Assembly: GCA_018340375.1 (NCBI GenBank)
Contig: JAFFJZ010000004.1
Location: forward strand, 23,782,001-23,846,000
Direction: 5' to 3'
Length of the DNA: 64,000 bases
Source: Gonatopus flavifemur
Lineage: Eukaryota > Arthropoda > Insecta > Hymenoptera > Dryinidae
Positions within the stretch are counted from its first letter, which is position 1, and every line of letters begins with the position of its first letter. This document shows positions 1 to 10,739 of the stretch, piece after piece. The notes beneath the pieces were generated by a model. It was not told where the DNA came from. It made no database searches and worked only from the letters and a program-made list of their open reading frames with translations. A program made the translations under genes and the position numbers.

Positions 1-1200
1 AATAAAGCCTTGCCTTCTTCACTACCTGCACACACTTCAAAAAACACCCAATACTAGTCTTTCCTCCGCCGGGTTACAGGTTACAGTACTCAAGGAGACG
101 GTCGATATCAGGGTTCATTCATTGTGGATACATAGAAGAGAGATATTTTTCCCAAGTATCGCTCCCTATACAGTCATTCACTTGAACTCGAAATCTATAC
201 TTGTTTACTAATTTCCAAAAGGTGGCTAAATCTGTTGTAGATGCAAGTTGGAATTATAAGACTCCTTCCGTATTCCGTACACTTGGATTGAAGCAGTTTC
301 TTGTGTAGATCCTTATTTTCCAGATATATTCCAAGGGTGTCAGTTGAAAAATGATGTTTCTTGCAAATTCCTAAAAGAGAATCTACCCTCGATTTAGAGC
401 GTTTACATTCACTATCATACCACGGTTTGGTGCCTTTTCTCTTTTTAACTCCTGGGGTAAACATTCCTAAGTCACGAGACACATTAATGATAGTTTTCGA
501 TAAATTATTATTGATTTCATCAACAGAGGCGTAGATCCGTGAAACGGTTGGGGAGGAACGCATGGATTTTTGATAATTCGAAATATAATTAGTTTTCCAA
601 ACTGAGCGGAATTTCGGTTTGGATCAGTGTTGCTGATAGGAACCGCTGAAGTGAGAGCGGCTGGGAAGTGATCAGACATCGTATATATATATGTAATACC
701 TCCAAATTTTCAATGCTTTTCAAACCAGTAAAATTGCTCCACACCAAATCGATTACCGGTGAACCTCTATAATTGTGGAAGGTGAATTGCGCGGGAGAAT
801 CTTTAGGAGATCTACCATTGAGGAGAACGAAATCGTTACTCTCCATAACATCCACCAGTCCCCGGCCCCTAGTGTTGATCACTGGGTCAAGGGAAGATCT
901 TTCCGCGGTAATGTGGAAGATATCAGGTAATATGCTATTGTCTACCTGATTTGCGTCGGAAATCCTAGCGTTAAAATCACCGCCTGAAACAATCATTGAT
1001 TGAGGGTATTTGGCCATAATGGAGTTCAAAATATCGGATAAATGCTCTGAGAATTGAACGAAGTTCGAGGTTGGACTGAAGTAAATAACACCAATTATGA
1101 AACCAAATGATTTGTGTATGAATCTAGCGAAAATGTAATCAGTCGATAAAAACAAGGTTTCACCTTGAAACAAATAACCATTATATAAATAATCAAGCTA
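1..1200 (-). mobile_element. Decayed non-LTR retrotransposon (LINE) fragment with endonuclease domain
   Basis: Read on the minus strand, 1173-589 encodes an exonuclease-endonuclease-phosphatase type nuclease of a LINE: a GDFNAR metal-binding motif, then RGRGLVDVMESND, LLNG and a VIDLVWSN-type segment. A shift near a short TA run at about 680-697 moves the frame, and the SDHFP motif that ends such nucleases appears at 679-467. A further frame (563-195) carries the PWYDSEC linker usual between nuclease and reverse transcriptase, and 194-1 continues as linker (FWKLVNKYR, SWEKYLSSMYP-like) out of the window. At least two frame changes mean it is not functional. The 5' end is lost near 1200. It is Jockey/R1-like in general arrangement; the clade is not resolved. 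Confidence 0.85.
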
Positions 1201-2396
1201 ACACAGCTAAATTCTATCTCACAGCAACATATGAATAATCATGAAATCTTTCACAGTTCGTCACTTTCGGATGGTTAATTAGGTTGGTCGAGGATACAAC
1301 ACCCTATGCAGCCAGCGTCCCGTGATGTTGTGAGTTACTGCAGCGAGCCTAGAGCTGTCCACTTTGTACTTTTGCAATGCTCACGCGGTTGACATACTGT
1401 TTTGACCATCATATATGACCACATTCTCACGAGGTATTCGACGAAAACAGTCATTTTTTAAGAAATTACAAAAGTTAATAAAATCCTGTGAATTGTTGAA
1501 ACCGTAACCGTGATGTGCAAGGGTCAAACGTTGACCGATTGTAATTTTTTTTATTTCGTTTTGTTTGTCATCGCAAAACGAAACTTTCCCATACTGTTAC
1601 GTTCCGAATTTGGAAAATTTTTCATTTTTGGCCCACCTCACTGTATGTGAGCCTGTGTCCTCAACTAATGTTGGACGTTCTTTTCACTATATTCCAAAGC
1701 TGCAAGATTAGGGGGCTTCCAAGGGGAATCTTTCAATGAATTGGCTTTATTGGATGAAATGACCAATGAAGAGACCCTAGTCCCACTTGACCTGAAAACA
1801 ATGTCGCAGTCTCAGACGACAGGTTGTTGTACTGTACAGGAATATAAGGGAATATTTTCAATTGAAAAACTATTCTACAAATATTCACATAATATTTCGG
1901 TCATTCTTATTCGATTTGCGTATGATTGTGATAATTTAAAAATTGTGCTTCCCACAAAAATCTTAAAAAATTCGCAGACGAAAATGACATTTGAGTCAAC
2001 TATAGCATGTATGTACAATGGGGCCTGCATCGGTCTAGCATAAGGCCCAACCTGCCAATATAGGCTTAAGCTTAGGTTAAACTGGGGCCAAAATGCTTAC
2101 ACACCGGGGAACTTTATTCTCAAAAATAATTTTTGAAGATTCTCAAGCGATAGGTATCGTAACCACATGAATAGGTTCTGAAGGAAATATTAAATTTTGA
2201 ATTTCAAAATTCCTGATTTTATCCATCAAATTTTTCTGAAAGTTCAATGTCAGAATCGATTCTCTGTGGGAAACTACCCAATCAGAATTTCATCAAAGAA
2301 ATAGAATTTTCATGATCGAAATAATTCCTTTTATTATAAATTGTGGGTACTGGAACTTCAATATTTTCATGTTCTGATCACACAATAATATTCCAG
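1201..2396. other. Non-coding stretch between LINE fragment and IQ-motif exon
   Basis: No gene is recognised. An open frame at about 1698-2043 on the plus strand starts after an acceptor-like site and reads GGFQGESFNELALLDEMTN in its first part, then turns into AT-rich low-quality sequence. I do not recognise it; it could be a stray exon or chance. A solitary CCCAATCAGAATTT at 2278 matches the end of a MITE family found intact at 32.8 and 46.6 kb, so it is probably a relic. The last part is presumably intron of the downstream gene, ending at the acceptor attccag (2396). Confidence 0.4.
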
Positions 2397-2597
2397 TATC
2401 ACGCGAAACAAAAATTCATCGATACTCATTTCATGGAAAAAGAAATTGCATTAAGAAAAAAGCAACATGAAGAAAATCAGCAAAGATGTGCAACTTTGAT
2501 TGAAGCTTGGTGGCGAGGAGTAATGGTGCGTCAAAAACTAGGACCTTATCGACCAGAAGAAAAAAAGAAGAAACGAACAAATAAAGCAAAAAAATGA
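2397..2597 (+). CDS. Terminal exon of an IQ-motif protein, probably dynein regulatory complex subunit 9
   Basis: A 66-codon exon opens after the acceptor attccag at 2396 and ends at TGA (2595-2597). It starts YHAKQKF and continues as a charged helix (MEKEIALRKKQHEENQQR). It then has an IQ calmodulin-binding-like motif, LIEAWWRGVMVRQKLG, with Glu in place of the usual Gln, and ends in a Lys-rich tail. A helix followed by an AWWRG-type IQ motif and a lysine tail is the C-terminal arrangement of IQCG/DRC9, a nexin-dynein regulatory complex subunit of motile axonemes, such as sperm tails. Upstream exons are not identified here and may lie beyond the LINE or left of the window. Possible poly(A) signals are AATAAA at 2580 and 2769. 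The alternative is another short IQ protein, such as DRC10. Confidence 0.5.
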   Translation, partial: YHAKQKFIDTHFMEKEIALRKKQHEENQQRCATLIEAWWRGVMVRQKLGPYRPEEKKKKRTNKAKK

Positions 2598-2859
2598 TAA
2601 AATATGTGTATCGTTCATGAAAACATTGTAAAATTCATCCCATCCATCATATTTTTGACACTTCAGTTCTCACATGTGTTCTCACATCTCCTTTGGGAAC
2701 AGTTTGTTGCCATGCAAATAATTGCGAAGATAATTTGAATATTATTGTACAAATGTATTCAAAATTAAATAAAATTCAAAACAGTACGTTCGAATTTATC
2801 ATTCTCATAATTATTCGAATGTATTACCGAACATCAAATAATTTAAGTTTCTTAAAATG

Positions 2860-3600
2860 TGTCCCCTATTCAAAATGTCCGACAGTTCCAGACAAAAAAT
2901 TGTTTGTCAGGTTTCTTGTCTGTTTTTGGCCCGTAAAATTCCAGATGATACTGACAAAATATATTTCCGCGGCCCCTGATGGGTTCGGCACTTGCTTGAT
3001 ATGTCCGACAAATCCAGATAGAAAAATTCTTCACCAGGTTTTATCAGGTTCTTGGTCGGTTTTTGTCCCGTTAAACCCTTGACAATACTGACAAAATATT
3101 TCGTGACAGCTTTTCTCCGGTTTGGCACGCTATGTGAATCAAATCGAAACTGCATGGATAACCCGAGGGTTTTTTCCATCGGATAGTGACTAGCTTTTCG
3201 GCCTGTAAAATCCGAGTGACATCAATGAAAAAATATTTTGTCCGCTATTAACCGGTTTTCCATACTGCGAAATACAGCTTGGATGAAATATTCAAGAACA
3301 CTTTCGGTCGGATTGTAACTGGTTTTTTGGCTTGTGAAACCTGAGTGAGATCTACCAAAAAATATTTTGTCCGGCTTGGACCGGTTTTCCCTACTGTAAA
3401 ATACAGCTTGGATGGAATATTCGAGGACAATTTCCGTCGAATTGTGACTGGTTTTTCGGCTTTTAAAATCCCAGTGAGATCACTCAAAAAATATTTAGTT
3501 CGCTATTTTGGTCAGATTGTGATTGGTATTTCGGCTTTTAAAATCCGAGTGAGATCCATCGAAAAATATTCTGTCTGCTATTGACCGGTTGTTAGATAGT
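2860..3600. repeat. Degenerate ~130 bp tandem repeat array
   Basis: Units begin with AAAATATTTTGTCCGC-like sequence followed by ACCGGTTTTCC, ATACAGCTTGGATG and TTTTCGGCTT. Clear starts lie near 3230, 3359 and 3487 (spacing 128-130 bp). A shortened copy is near 3562 and older, more diverged copies lie near 2950 and 3090. It lies just past the 3' end of the IQ-motif gene. The short open frames on both strands here are by-products of the repeat. Confidence 0.75.
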
Positions 3601-5395
3601 GAGCATTTACCATTCCTATTAATCACATAATCAGTTATGACTCTGTTCAACATCTTTTCTGCGTGATCCTATTCACCTTAAAATGATCCTGTTCATCCCG
3701 TTTTACGGTACCCATCTAGCACACGAAGAATGCTTTGTGAAGAACAAGCAAAGAATTCTTGAGAACTATTTTCGAACCAATGAATTCATAAAGAGCTCTG
3801 GATGAGTTCAATGTTTCAATTGAACGCACGCTCTTCCCTACTCCTCGATGCCCCTTCCTTATCTTACTTCTTCCACATATTTTGATATGCTTCGTTACAA
3901 CACTTATCAACTGTTAATTTAGTACTCATCTTGAATTTTATTTGACAGTACTTATGTGTTCAATTTACACGATCGGAAATTCCAATCAAAACTTGATCAG
4001 TATTCTTTTGTGTCATATTATTCACATCAAGTTTGACTTACTAGCTAACACAAACATATTATGTTTAATCGAAACAAAAATTTGTGTGGACATGTGAAAT
4101 GTGTTGAATTTAACACAAAATTTCCAACCGTGCAGTGTACATTCACTTGCAATTTAACCAACAGTTCGTTGACACTTCATTTCCGCCAGGGAGAATATGA
4201 AAACCATTATTGAGGCTTTGAAACAATGAATATATCGCGTTTTCCCTAGTAAAAACTTTCATTTTGGTGCGCCAAACGGGCGAAACTAAATACAGATATA
4301 CAAACATGTTTGGGTGTCATCGACTTTTTACATAATTCTACAAAATTCATTCTCATCATGAAAGAAATTCAAGGTTTCAAGGTGAACAATTTCAGAGAAA
4401 TTTCCTTAAAGCTTTTGAAAATAGTTCTACAACTTTAGAAGAGTTTAGTTTCTAAAAACTCAAATTTGAAAAAGAAGTTCCTGTGAAAAATTACAGAAAC
4501 GTCTTGTGAATTTTCAGTCTAACCCTGAAAAAATCATATACTAGAATTGAGAGTATTTCTCTAAAATATAAACTCATACTAGCCTAGGCTAGTACAGTTT
4601 CAGAAGATTCATGTAGGAGTTACTCTGAATGTTGGAAGAATTTGCATTTACATCAAAGGGAAGATGTAGTCGCTCATATTATAGAAGAGACTCTAATTTT
4701 TAGAATACGATTTTTGGGTGAAATTTTTTTACAGTGTTGCCCATTGGGTACGTGTATAAACATTCTATACACATCAGAAATGAATTCGAGGATGCACCTT
4801 AGATTTAATTTCTCACAACCTAATTTATCCTTACCCTCAACCATAGGTAGAACCCACCGTGCGAACAGCATTGAGAGTCGTGCATTTTTCTTCATAAGAA
4901 ATTTACGAGGAGCCCACAAGGTTCAACCTACTCTGTTTAAAAGCACGCGAAAGTCTCGATGGTTGGTTGGTTGGTTGCTTGCTTGCTTGCTTGATTTCAT
5001 GACCGAGAGCACGGCCAGCCACCTCTTTAGATTACGATATAAGGAACAGTTAACGTGATGTAGCAGGGGCACGCACCTAACATACATATGTACATATACA
5101 TATACCTATATGAATATTGTAGATAGGAACATCTATTCCTGACCCAGCTTTCGATTTGAACTCATAATGATGCAAAAAGAACAATACAGGTGAGAAAACG
5201 ATGAATTTTTGAGAAAAGATGAATAAACATGCAGATTTTCGATTTATCCATGGTCCAAGTGAATATGAAAGAGGGATATTGGTTTGACACCAGAGAAAGA
5301 CCGAATTTCGCTATGTGTGGGTATCTAATATGGAATATTATATAAGTGTTCGATGCACTTAATCGAATCAACCTAATTGATTTAATGAACAATAC
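3601..5395. other. Gene-free AT-rich stretch
   Basis: No coding exon, RNA gene or full element is recognised. 3717-3850 resembles the border of the inverted-repeat element at 11962-12236 (GAATTCAT / AAGAATTCTT blocks next to a CACACGAAG edge). 4963-4996 is a short GGTT then GCTT tetranucleotide run. The open frame at 4642-5058 covers that run and has no recognisable domain. Confidence 0.5.
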
Positions 5396-5560
5396 TACAC
5401 TGAGAAAAAGGATTAGTGAACTGAACGAGAACGTAGTTGACTCAACTACGCGAGGAGGTTAAATACGTTCAACCAACTCTGGAGGTTGCATTGAATCATT
5501 CCCCAGGTTGGCCGCCTCTGTTGAGTCAACTACGTGAATGATTGGGACAATGAAAAATAG
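5396..5560. repeat. Short element edge with repeated palindromic TTGAGTCAACTACG
   Basis: Begins with TACACTGAGAAAAAGG, the same kind of end as the MITEs at 5863-6133 and 48.55-50.98 kb. It contains the palindrome TAGTTGACTCAACTA at 5434-5449 and an inverted partner TTGAGTCAACTACG near 5520. A matching right end was not found, so it is probably a truncated copy. Confidence 0.4.
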
Positions 5561-5862
5561 TTTCCGTCAAGTATCCATATACATTTATTATTACATTAAT
5601 ATTTTATATTTTATTATAAAATATTATATTAGTATTTTGAAGTGATTCAAAGTTCTATAGTATATATCAATCAATAACGAATGATTGGTCAATTTTCGAT
5701 CATTCTCAAACCAAAATAATTTTCCAATAATTGCCCAATTATGGGTCACATTATTTCACAGCTGATGGAAGCACCTATCCCTGGTGAAAATGAAGCGTAT
5801 ACACAAAGCGAGAAGGAAACGTAAACGAATCGAAAAACGTTTCAACTCCCTCTTTCTGGAGT

Positions 5863-6133
5863 GTACACGGAGAAAAAGGTATATTGAAAAGTACCATAAT
5901 TTATGGATTTTCTGCGCTGGTCTGACCGAGTCTAAATATTTACCTGAAAAAACCTCTAAAAGTACCATAATGTCTTGGACTTTTATACGGAAGGTACCAT
6001 ACTTATTTCAAAAAGTCCAAGAAATTATGGTACTTTTAGAGATTCATGCAAGTGAATATTCCGACTCGGGTCAGACCAGCGCTGAAAATCCATAAATTAT
6101 GGTATTTTTCAAGATATCTCTTTTCTCAGTGTA
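5863..6133. mobile_element. 271 bp palindromic MITE nested in the CCCTGGTGAAAATG element
   Basis: Long imperfect inverted repeats begin TACACGGAGAAAAAGG on the left and end CTTTTCTCAGTGTA on the right. Both arms carry AGTACCATAATTTATGG and CGCTGGTCTGACC. There is no coding potential. It shares terminal style with the elements at 5396 and 48.55 kb. Confidence 0.75.
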
Positions 6134-6305
6134 TGATACCCGCTCGCTGGAAAGTCATCAAATCATACGTTCTGTATACGTTTTATAAACTTCCGATCCC
6201 GTTTCGCATACGCTTCACGTAACGTAATAGTAGGTTATATGAAGCGTATGCGAGTCATACCTATTCTGACTTCAAATAACATCTTTTAGCAATTGATGTC
6301 AATGA

Positions 6306-6384
6306 GGATCCATGGCTCAGTGGATAAGACCCTACCACAGTGAAGGTCACCGGTTCGATTCTCACCCCAGGGTTCAATTTTTTT
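6306..6384 (+). tRNA. tRNA-like segment (tRNA relic or tRNA-derived SINE head)
   Basis: An A-box-like TGGCTCAGTGG (6313-6323) and B-box GGTTCGATTC (6352-6361) have normal spacing. The ends GGATCCA and GGGTTC can pair as an acceptor stem with two wobbles and one mismatch. A run of seven T (6378-6384) follows directly and would terminate RNA polymerase III. The D stem has one mismatch, and the anticodon and T stems pair poorly, so I do not assign an anticodon. It is more likely a decayed tRNA or SINE head than a working tRNA gene. Confidence 0.4.
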
Positions 6385-6790
6385 GTCTAGATTTCTTGAA
6401 TTTTTTCCGCTCTCTTCGTTTCAATTCCCGTTTTACATACTCTTTGTATCCTTTCCATTCGAGCTTCGCATACTTTCCATTAACGTTTCTGTTACCGCTT
6501 CGTTTACTCTTTGTTCTCGCTCCCATTTTCACCAGGGCAGGGCGAAATATTGAGTCCCCTACTGTTTACAATATTTATATCAGATCTTGAAGACTATTCA
6601 CACAAGAGAGGAATTCGAGGGGTCTCGATCTCCCATCTCACAGGAATACTTTTACTTGCTTACGCGGACGATTTAGTCTCATTCGCGGACTCGATGATGG
6701 GGATGAAAAAATTACTCACCGCACTGTTAGCCTATTGCTGTGCTTTTGGTCTAGATGTGAATGTTGATAAAACCAAAATCGTTATCTTTA

Positions 6791-7293
6791 CCTGAAGAGA
6801 ACATGAAGCTTCAGCAAACGTTCAGATTAGATCTGTATAGATCGGATCGAAGGTTCATTAGAGCTAACTTTTAGATTCACAAACGTTTGACAAAGGTTCT
6901 ACGAACGTTGAAATGTCCGCCTCGAAATACGTTCAGGAAACATAGATGAAACGTTCGCTGAAGGTCCATCGAAGGTTTGAGGAAGCTCCACAAAAATATC
7001 TACACTTAGATTAATTTATAATAATTTATGTTTATTAATTAATTTATTTTTCATATAAATTGATCAAAATTAATATAAGTATAGATATTTTTGTGAAGCT
7101 TCGTTAAACCATCGTTGAACCTTCAGCGAACGTTTCATCTATGTTTCCTGAACGTATTTCGAGGCGGACATTTCAACGTTCGTAGAACCTTTGTCAAACG
7201 TTTGTGAATCTAAAAGTTAGCTCTAATGAACCTTCGATCCGATCTATACACATCTAATCTGAACGTTCGCTGAAGCTTCATGTTCTCTTCGGG
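6791..7293. mobile_element. 503 bp TA-flanked palindromic MITE, copy 1
   Basis: The terminal inverted repeats CC(T/C)GAAGAGAACATGAAGC extend for about 200 bp on each side of an AT-rich centre (ATTAATTTATAATAATTTAT). TA dinucleotides flank it at 6789-6790 and 7294-7295. Removing the element plus one TA makes the surrounding LINE frame continuous (VIF then RKGG), which shows both the exact ends and a Tc1/mariner-type TA target duplication. It encodes no protein. Confidence 0.9.
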
Positions 7294-8016
7294 TAGGAAG
7301 GGTGGGCACATGCACTCCAAGAAATACCCCCCGTTTGAGTATGGAGACCAACACATCGAAATAACGAATCAGTACAAGTATCTAGGCATGATATACCTTG
7401 TCACCTTCTAACTTGTTTAACAAAAATTCGCATACCGCGTGAAGTAAATCCAACCAAGCTTTGAGCTTTACTGTAAACTCCTTGAACTTAGATTCCTGGA
7501 GACTTGTAAATAAAGTTTTTGATAGTTTAGTAAAGAGTATTCTATTGTACGGCTCACCCATTTGGGATTTGAGATTTTTAGATGAAATTGAAATTCTCCA
7601 AACATCTCACTACAAGAAAGTCTTGAAACTTCCTAGATGCACTCCAAACTACACAGTTAGACTTGAGGTTGGCAGACTCCCTCTGTCTAAATTTGTCTTC
7701 GAACAGACTATAAAATGGTTGGAGAAAATCCTGAAGATGCCTGAACATCGGTACCCTAAAATGTGTTTGCTCAAACTGAGGAAGCTAGCCGAAACCAACT
7801 CTGCCTCGAAAAAAATACAAGCGGATGCATCAAGTCAAAGACCTCATACAAATGGTAAATGCCCTTGACCTCTGGGAATCACTCACGCTGGACTCAATTG
7901 CAAGCAATAGGGAGAGAGTTAGTGGAGCCTTTGGCAAAGCCTTATATGAATAACACATGAACAGAGTGACTTGCTCCTCAACTTTACAGATATACCCACA
8001 ACTCGCGTTTATACAA

Positions 8017-9246
8017 CCCTGGTAAAAAAATCTCTCTGAATCTCTCTGGAAATTTCACGTTTCAGAGAGATTCAGAAAGAATTGGAGAAATTCAGAGCAA
8101 TTCAGGGTGGTTCAAAGGATTTCAGAGACTAGTGGATTGAGAGAACTTGTGCTTTGAATTTTTCAGAAGGATTCAGAAAAATTCAGAGGCACTCAGAAAG
8201 ATGCAGGGAAATTATAGGAAATTCAGAGAGGAACAAATTCAGTGAAATTCTTGGTCCTGCATTTCAGAGGCGTTCAAGGAGTGTCAGACACTTTCAGAGA
8301 TAGATGAATCCAGAAAGATTGTGCGTAGAACTTTTCAGAAATATTCAGAGGAATTTAGAAAGATTCAGAGTAATTCAGAGAGATTCAGAGGAATTCAGAG
8401 AGGAATTAATTCAGCTAAATTTTCGGTTCAGGATTCCAGAGGTATTCAGGGAGTGTCAGAGACTCACAGAGACAGGTGAATTAGGAAAAATTGTGCGAGG
8501 GATTTTTCAGAAAGATTCAGAGAGATTCAGAGGCATTTAGAGTGATCCGGGGGGGTCTGGGAAATTCAGAGAGGAATGGGTTCAGTACAATTCTTGGCCT
8601 CGCATTTCAGAGGCTTTCTGGAAGTTTCAGAGACTTCCAGAGGAAGATAAATTAAGAAAAACTGTGCGTGGAATTTTTTAGAAATATTCAGAGGAATTTA
8701 GAAAGATTCGGAGTAATCCAGAGAGATTCAGAGAAACTCACAGAAATTCAGAGGAATTCAGAGGGAGGTTTGGAATCTGAATACATTAAATTCCGAAATA
8801 TTTAGAGGAATTCAGAGAGATTCAGAGAAAATCAGAGAGATTCAGAGGAACTCAGAGGAAGCTTTGAAATCTGAATACATTAAATTCCCGGAGATTTAGA
8901 CGAATTCAGAGAGATTCAGAGAAATTCAGAGGAATTCAGAGGAAGTCAGAGGAATTCAGAGGGAGCTTTGAAATCTGAATACATCAGATTCCGGGAGATT
9001 TAGAGAAATGTATAGATATTCAGGTAAATCCAGAGGAAGCTCTGAGATTTAAAAATATTTACAATTCTGAGGGGTTCAGTGATATGCAGAGAGATTCGGA
9101 GGAAGTTGAAGAATTCAGAACGTATCATTATCGGAAAAGTCTCTAACTGCCTCTGAATTACTCTGGAATTACTCTGAATCTCTCTGAAATTTGTCCCAAA
9201 ATATAGAGAGGTTCAGAGAGATTCAGAGAGATTTTTTTTACCAGGG
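8017..9246. mobile_element. CCCTGGTAAAAAAA-ended element with minisatellite interior, copy 1
   Basis: The ends are CCCTGGTAAAAAAA and TTTTTTTTACCAGGG. The interior is almost entirely built from short units such as TTCAGAGAGATTCAGAGG and a longer AGTGTCAGAGACT unit, the same motif (CTCTCTGAATC) that begins just inside the ends. LINE sequence lies on both sides. A 2 bp AA is present on each side, and counting it as a target duplication keeps the LINE frame. A related copy in the opposite orientation is at 34.48-36.15 kb. Short open frames here are repeat by-products. Confidence 0.8.
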
Positions 9247-9361
9247 AAGGCGAGCAGAAGTATTTCAAACTTAGAATAGCCGCATCATTAAGGTGCTTCA
9301 TGGTACAGCTACGCCTAATTAATAAGATATGCCCCAGACTTATTCGCACCGTGCAAGTGAG

Positions 9362-9670
9362 ATAGTTTTTTCGTAATTATCTCACTCGCACCTTGCGATG
9401 ATGAGAGAAGAAGGACAAGTATGGTCTAGGATGCATGCGCACTAATTGTAAAAGTTATTCCATTTGACGAAGCTGGCCTTTTTGATCCGGCAAAGTGTAT
9501 CAGTTTCTGAAAATGCATCCAATGGAGTTATGTCTCCTCACTATTACTTCGTGGTAGAGAACTACCACGTCTAGTAACTTCGACTTCTACGAGATACCCT
9601 CAATTCCAGCGGGAAAGGCATTTTCAGAAGAAATATGTCACTAGAGGGGTATATAGACATAAACTCGAAT
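9362..9670. other. Short spacer with small hairpins
   Basis: This probably includes the 3' untranslated part of the LINE. Two small inverted repeats are visible: TCGCACC...GGTGCGA-type sequence around 9344-9398 (GTGAGATA / TATCTCAC) and CGTGGTAGAGAACTACCACG at 9550-9569. No gene is seen. Confidence 0.4.
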
Positions 9671-10416
9671 CCCGTACAGCACAACCACCGATCCTCCACC
9701 TAGGACTTCGGTGGACTGGAGGTGGAGAATTGGTGGAGAAATGGGAGCCGTGGAAATAAGGGAGAAATAGGGGAGAGTCTCCGTTGAGGCAACGGAGAGG
9801 CGACGTGGATTTGTCCGCCCTCTTTATTTTCAATTAAATTCATATCTGTCGATTTACACAACCAAATTTCAATGAGTGAATCCACTAACATAAATTTTAT
9901 TGAAAATAAAGGGGGTGGACAAATCCACGTCGCCTCTTCATTGCCTCAACGGAGACTCTCCCTTATTTCTCCCTTATTTCCACGGCTCTCATTTCCCCAG
10001 ACAAAAATTCCCGGATGGGCGGGATTCCCAAATCCGCATGTGGACTCAGGTTCCTGGCCGGGACCCGCCAGGTCCTGTCCGAGATCAGCCAGGTCATGCC
10101 TGGAAACCCTCTGGTTCCTGCTCGGGACCTGTCAGGTTCCCGCCCGGGACCCGGCAGCCGGGTTAGGTTCCCGCTCGAGGACCACTTGGCTGGTCCCGGG
10201 CGGGAACCTGACCGGCCCCGAGCGGGAACCAGAGGGATTCCAGGCAGGACCTGGCTCGTCCTGGGCAGAACCTGGTGGGTCCCGGCCAGGAACCTGAATC
10301 CACATGCGAATTTGGGAATCCCCCCCACCCGGGAATTTTTGTCTGGATCTCCACTGATTCTCCATCTCCAGTCCACCGAAGTCCTGGGTGGAGAATCGGT
10401 GGTTGTGCTGTACGGG
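9671..10416. mobile_element. Inverted-repeat MITE with CCCGTACAGCACAACCACCGAT ends
   Basis: The left end is CCCGTACAGCACAACCACCG and the right end is the exact reverse complement at 10395-10416. The arms continue inward with GGTGGAGAA and, past it, a second inverted block around GACAAATCCACGTCGCCTC (9785-9960). The right arm is split by a GC-rich palindrome (9997-10346). No transposase frame is present. Confidence 0.75.
9997..10346. mobile_element. 350 bp GC-rich palindromic insertion
   Basis: Near-perfect inverted repeat with ends CCAGACAAAAATTCCCGG and CCGGGAATTTTTGTCTGG. The arms are built from recurring GGTTCC-(C/T)G-(C/G)(C/T)CGGGACC units and are strikingly GC-rich in an AT-rich window. 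It interrupts the CTCATTTCTCCAC stretch of the host MITE arm. All six frames are open over parts of it only because GC-rich DNA has few stop codons; none is judged coding. Confidence 0.75.
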
Positions 10417-10739
10417 TAAGCGTAACGTGATGGCGATGTCATGTCAATACTAAAGAATCATATAATCATCACATAAAAATTCCAATTCTTCCATGATCAC
10501 ATCCCAGCAAATACTGAACGTAACATTGATGTAACTACTACGTACCCAGGTAACAACACAACATGTTGAAGTGCTTTGAAAGCACGTTGCTACTTGGATT
10601 GGTTATGAAACATATGGTAATAGGTTACTTTCGATATTCACTAAATATGTACCTGAAAAGAAACTCTTCTGAACACCCAACTATACATAAATAGTTGGAC
10701 ATTTCCCAACTTACCCGACACTCCCCTAACTAATGCATA
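10417..10739. repeat. Left part of an older element (ACGTAAC-rich)
   Basis: CCCAGCAAATACTGAACG (10502) followed by TAACATTGATGTAAC resembles interior sequence of the TA-flanked MITE at 24626-25186. On the far side of the nested inserts, 11930-11962 has that family's right end (ACATATGGTGTTCACTGGG). This suggests one old copy of about 1.45 kb that has been filled by later insertions. Confidence 0.5.

Larger units (their letters stand above)
5779..6537. mobile_element. Inverted-repeat element with CCCTGGTGAAAATG ends
   Basis: The ends are CCCTGGTGAAAATG and its complement CATTTTCACCAGGG. Subterminal sequence on both sides is a degenerate AGCGTAYACAAAGMGAGAA / CGTTTACTCTTTGTTCTCGC inverted pair. 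The element sits inside LINE reverse transcriptase sequence that continues right after 6537. It contains a nested palindromic MITE (5863-6133) and a tRNA-like segment (6306-6384). No target-site duplication is obvious. Confidence 0.6.
5720..9361 (+). mobile_element. Single LINE copy split by three later insertions
   Basis: Reverse transcriptase sequence resumes across three gaps. 6538-6790 encodes QGEILSPLLFTIF, the YADD catalytic box (AYADDLVSFADS) and DKTKIVIF. 7294-8016 encodes the KYLGMIY motif, VFDSLVKSILLYGSPIW and the C-terminal region typical of Jockey/R1-like LINEs. 9247-9361 encodes GEQKYFKLRIAASLRC and INKICPRL, ending at TAG 9359. The gaps are a CCCTGG-ended element (5779-6537), a 503 bp TA-flanked MITE (6791-7293) and a second CCCTGG-ended element with a tandem-repeat interior (8017-9246). 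Extra frameshifts (around 7400-7460 and near 7860) make it non-functional. RT sequence left of 5779 is only weakly supported. Confidence 0.75.

Noticed and set aside
1741..2043. 100-codon frame starting LALLDEMTNEETLVPLDLK
   Set aside because: Only the first part looks protein-like, no family is recognised, and the frame has no supported start or donor; kept as an open question within the non-coding stretch.
3248..3584. Open frames on both strands in the ~130 bp array
   Set aside because: They repeat with the tandem unit and have no start or splice context; by-products of the repeat.
9872..10442. Several overlapping Pro/Gly/Arg-rich open frames on both strands
   Set aside because: All lie in a GC-rich palindrome with few stop codons by composition. 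Frames are open on both strands alike and no domain is recognisable.
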